From Clostridia bacterium (GTDB taxonomy: Bacteria; Bacillota; Clostridia; Oscillospirales; CAG-272): a stretch of 40,573 bases of DNA. The notes under the pieces were generated by a model. The model did no database searches. It saw only the letters and a list, made by a program, of their open reading frames with translations, and was not told the origin of the DNA. A program made the position numbers and the translations under genes. Positions 39,619 through 40,573 of this stretch are shown here, one piece after another (position 1 is the first letter of the stretch; each line of letters opens with the position of its first letter). The stretch covers positions 1 to 40,573 of the forward strand of contig JAFUPC010000121.1 of the NCBI GenBank assembly GCA_017481495.1, in the 5' to 3' direction.

Positions 39619-40149
39619 TTACCGCAAAAGCCTCGGATTCAGTACCGAATAACATACCGCATCCAATACAGCTCCGTCGTACCGCCTGCATCCCCCCGGT
39701 ATCGTAATTTCATATGAAAACCCGCACCGCATAAGCACATTCCGTGAACGCTCGTTTCCTTTATAATGAAAAGCGGATATAAGGTCCATGTCCAGATCCG
39801 CAAACACATATTGCACGACCCGCATCACCGCTTCCGTCATGTATCCGTTTCCGCGGAATTCCTCTGCCAGAACATAATTGAGCATCCTAGCGCGGTATCT
39901 GCCGCGATTGTTGTCAGGGGTCAGGCGGATACTGCCGATCACATGACCGGTTTCTTTCAGAACAACAGCAAAACGGTCATCGGAGGTCAGATATCTGCGC
40001 AGAACCACGGCGGATTCCGTCATGTCGGTATGCGGCTTCCATCCGCCGTCGCGGACAGAGGGGGAGTGCATGATGGCAAACAGGTCGTGCGCATCCGTTT
40101 CCAGCCACGGCCGCAGAAGCAGGCGCGGGGTTTCGAGGGGAGTGGGCAT
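39619..40149 (-). CDS. GNAT family N-acetyltransferase (RimJ/RimL-like)
   Basis: A 176-residue acetyltransferase of the RimJ/RimL-type branch. It starts with LETPRLLLRPWLETDAHDLF, then GHVIGSIRLTPDNN, the acetyl-CoA motif YVLAEEFRGNGYMTEAVMRVV (about 92-112) and YKGNERSRNVLMRCGFSYE, where Asn and the RCGF turn are typical. Such enzymes acetylate protein N-termini, amino acids or other amines; the target is unknown. AAAGGAG ten bases before ATG 40149 supports the start. It is a single-gene unit next to the second hairpin array. Confidence 0.9.
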   Translation of the reverse strand: MPTPLETPRLLLRPWLETDAHDLFAIMHSPSVRDGGWKPHTDMTESAVVLRRYLTSDDRFAVVLKETGHVIGSIRLTPDNNRGRYRARMLNYVLAEEFRGNGYMTEAVMRVVQYVFADLDMDLISAFHYKGNERSRNVLMRCGFSYEITIPGGCRRYDGAVLDAVCYSVLNPRLLR

Positions 40150-40247
40150 GAGGATGGGGCTCCTTTGGGCAGAATATTGTTTGTAGTGACAGATGTAAAA
40201 AAGATATTGTTTAATAAGTGAAAAACGGAAAGTCCGCGAAAAATGAT

Positions 40248-40381
40248 ATATCGTTTACGCGATATGATATACGGCTTCGCCGCATGATATAATATCCGGG
40301 CGATTGTAACTTTTCATTCATCACCCGCGAAGCGGATATCATACCCGCAGGGTATATCACCCGGGCGAATGCCCGGATATC
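40248..40381. repeat. Hairpin array with ATATCA connectors (array 2)
   Basis: Successive self-complementary units of unrelated sequence: ATATCG/CGATAT (40248-40265), CGGC-TTC-GCCG (~40272-40282), CCGC-GAA-GCGG (~40325-40335) inside ATATCCG/CGGATAT, ATACCC-GCA-GGGTAT, and CCGGGC-GAAT-GCCCGG (to ~40377). They are joined by GATATCAT, ATATCAC or close variants. It has the same design as array 1 at 6211-6373 but different stem sequences. It holds no coding sequence and lies between the GNAT start and the tRNA terminator. Confidence 0.75.
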
Positions 40382-40385
40382 ATTG

Positions 40386-40440
40386 AAAAAAGCACTGCCA
40401 AAGCAGTGCTTTTTATTGTTAAACCGCATTGTGGTTTAAC
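40386..40440 (-). terminator. Terminator hairpins after the tRNA-Leu genes
   Basis: On the minus strand, GTTAAACC/GGTTTAAC (40440-40418) is followed by AGCACTGC-TTTG-GCAGTGCT (40410-40391) and a T run (40391-40386). This is the expected end of the tRNA transcript. Confidence 0.85.
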
Positions 40441-40446
40441 GTATGG

Positions 40447-40530
40447 TGCGGGTAAAAGGACTTGAACCTTCATGAAGGAATCCTCACTAGAACCTGAATC
40501 TAGCGCGTCTACCAATTCCGCCATACCCGC
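40447..40530 (-). tRNA. tRNA-Leu (anticodon CAG)
   Basis: The 84-nt minus-strand sequence begins GCGGGTATGGCGGAATTGG and ends in the pairing TACCCGC acceptor strand with discriminator A; an encoded CCA follows at 40446-40444. The anticodon arm is CTAGA-TTCAGGT-TCTAG, giving CAG. A long variable arm (class II) precedes the T arm with GGTTCAAGTCC. It belongs to a tandem array, directly after another tRNA. Confidence 0.96.
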
Positions 40531-40533
40531 TGG

Positions 40534-40573
40534 TGCGAGGAATGGGACTTGAACCCACATGATGAAATCACAC
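40534..40573 (-). tRNA. Partial class II tRNA, probably tRNA-Leu (3' part)
   Basis: The window ends inside this gene. Seen on the minus strand are the end of a long variable arm (GATTTCATCAT), the T arm GTGGG-TTCAAGT-CCCAT, the acceptor strand TCCTCGC, discriminator A and an encoded CCA (40533-40531) that abuts the 5' end of the next tRNA. The long variable arm resembles that of the adjacent tRNA-Leu; the anticodon lies outside the window, so the isotype is inferred. Confidence 0.75.

Overview
The window looks like chromosome of an uncultured, gut-type member of the Clostridia (Bacillota), probably Oscillospirales or a near relative. The reasons are strong AAAGGAG-type ribosome binding sites, many promoters with a TTGACA-like -35 and TATAAT-like -10 exactly 17 bp apart, and typical Firmicutes genes: rplM-rpsI, trmK-nif3, rqcH, the TIGR03960/DUF2344 radical-SAM pair, a DUF1846 protein and a short DtxR-type regulator. 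Secreted proteins are lipoproteins or carry SLH domains. By eye the GC content is in the mid-fifties, with one clearly AT-rich gene at 4077-5042. I see no phage, plasmid, insertion-sequence transposase, CRISPR array or recognisable defence system.

Layout: 1-1433 holds the end of a DUF1846 gene and an AraC regulator. 1710-3943 (-) is a two-gene sugar operon (GH20 hexosaminidase plus isomerase-like TIM barrel). 4077-5042 is an AT-rich orphan lipoprotein. 5202-8289 (-) holds an AEC transporter, a family-4 uracil-DNA glycosylase, a probable shortened MecA-like adaptor and a PHP phosphoesterase. 8492-9584 is the rplM-rpsI operon. 9613-10146 (-) is a lipoprotein. 10424-13089 is the radical-SAM pair. 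13212-14771 (-) holds a MaoC-fold protein and an XRE/TPR regulator. 15206-17515 is a divergent pair (DUF3604/PHP and TIM barrel). 17702-22642 is a block of three lipoproteins, two with solute-binding domains but with no permease nearby. 22791-28647 (+) is mostly housekeeping (DUF1858, TrmK, Nif3, GNAT, RqcH, MATE). 28717-30946 (-) holds TraX, AzlD and AzlC. Then come TcdA, a GH38 mannosidase, a DtxR-like repressor with a candidate self-operator, a beta-helix protein, a small anchored protein, an SLH protein, a GNAT and a tRNA-Leu pair.

Functionally, GH20, GH38 and the beta-helix protein all lack signal peptides. They suggest intracellular trimming of imported host- or diet-derived glycans, with the lipoprotein binding proteins as possible capture devices for transporters encoded elsewhere.

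The least explained feature is the non-coding DNA. Four related inverted-repeat elements (111, 161, 267 and 267 bp) with ends like TGTCAA...AAGGCGACGATG each sit against the 3' end of a gene, one supplying the stop codon. Two arrays of unrelated-sequence hairpins joined by ATATCA connectors also follow gene ends, as do two further hairpin-rich repeats. Small non-autonomous elements therefore seem to collect at gene 3' ends here. This is the best candidate for something under-described.
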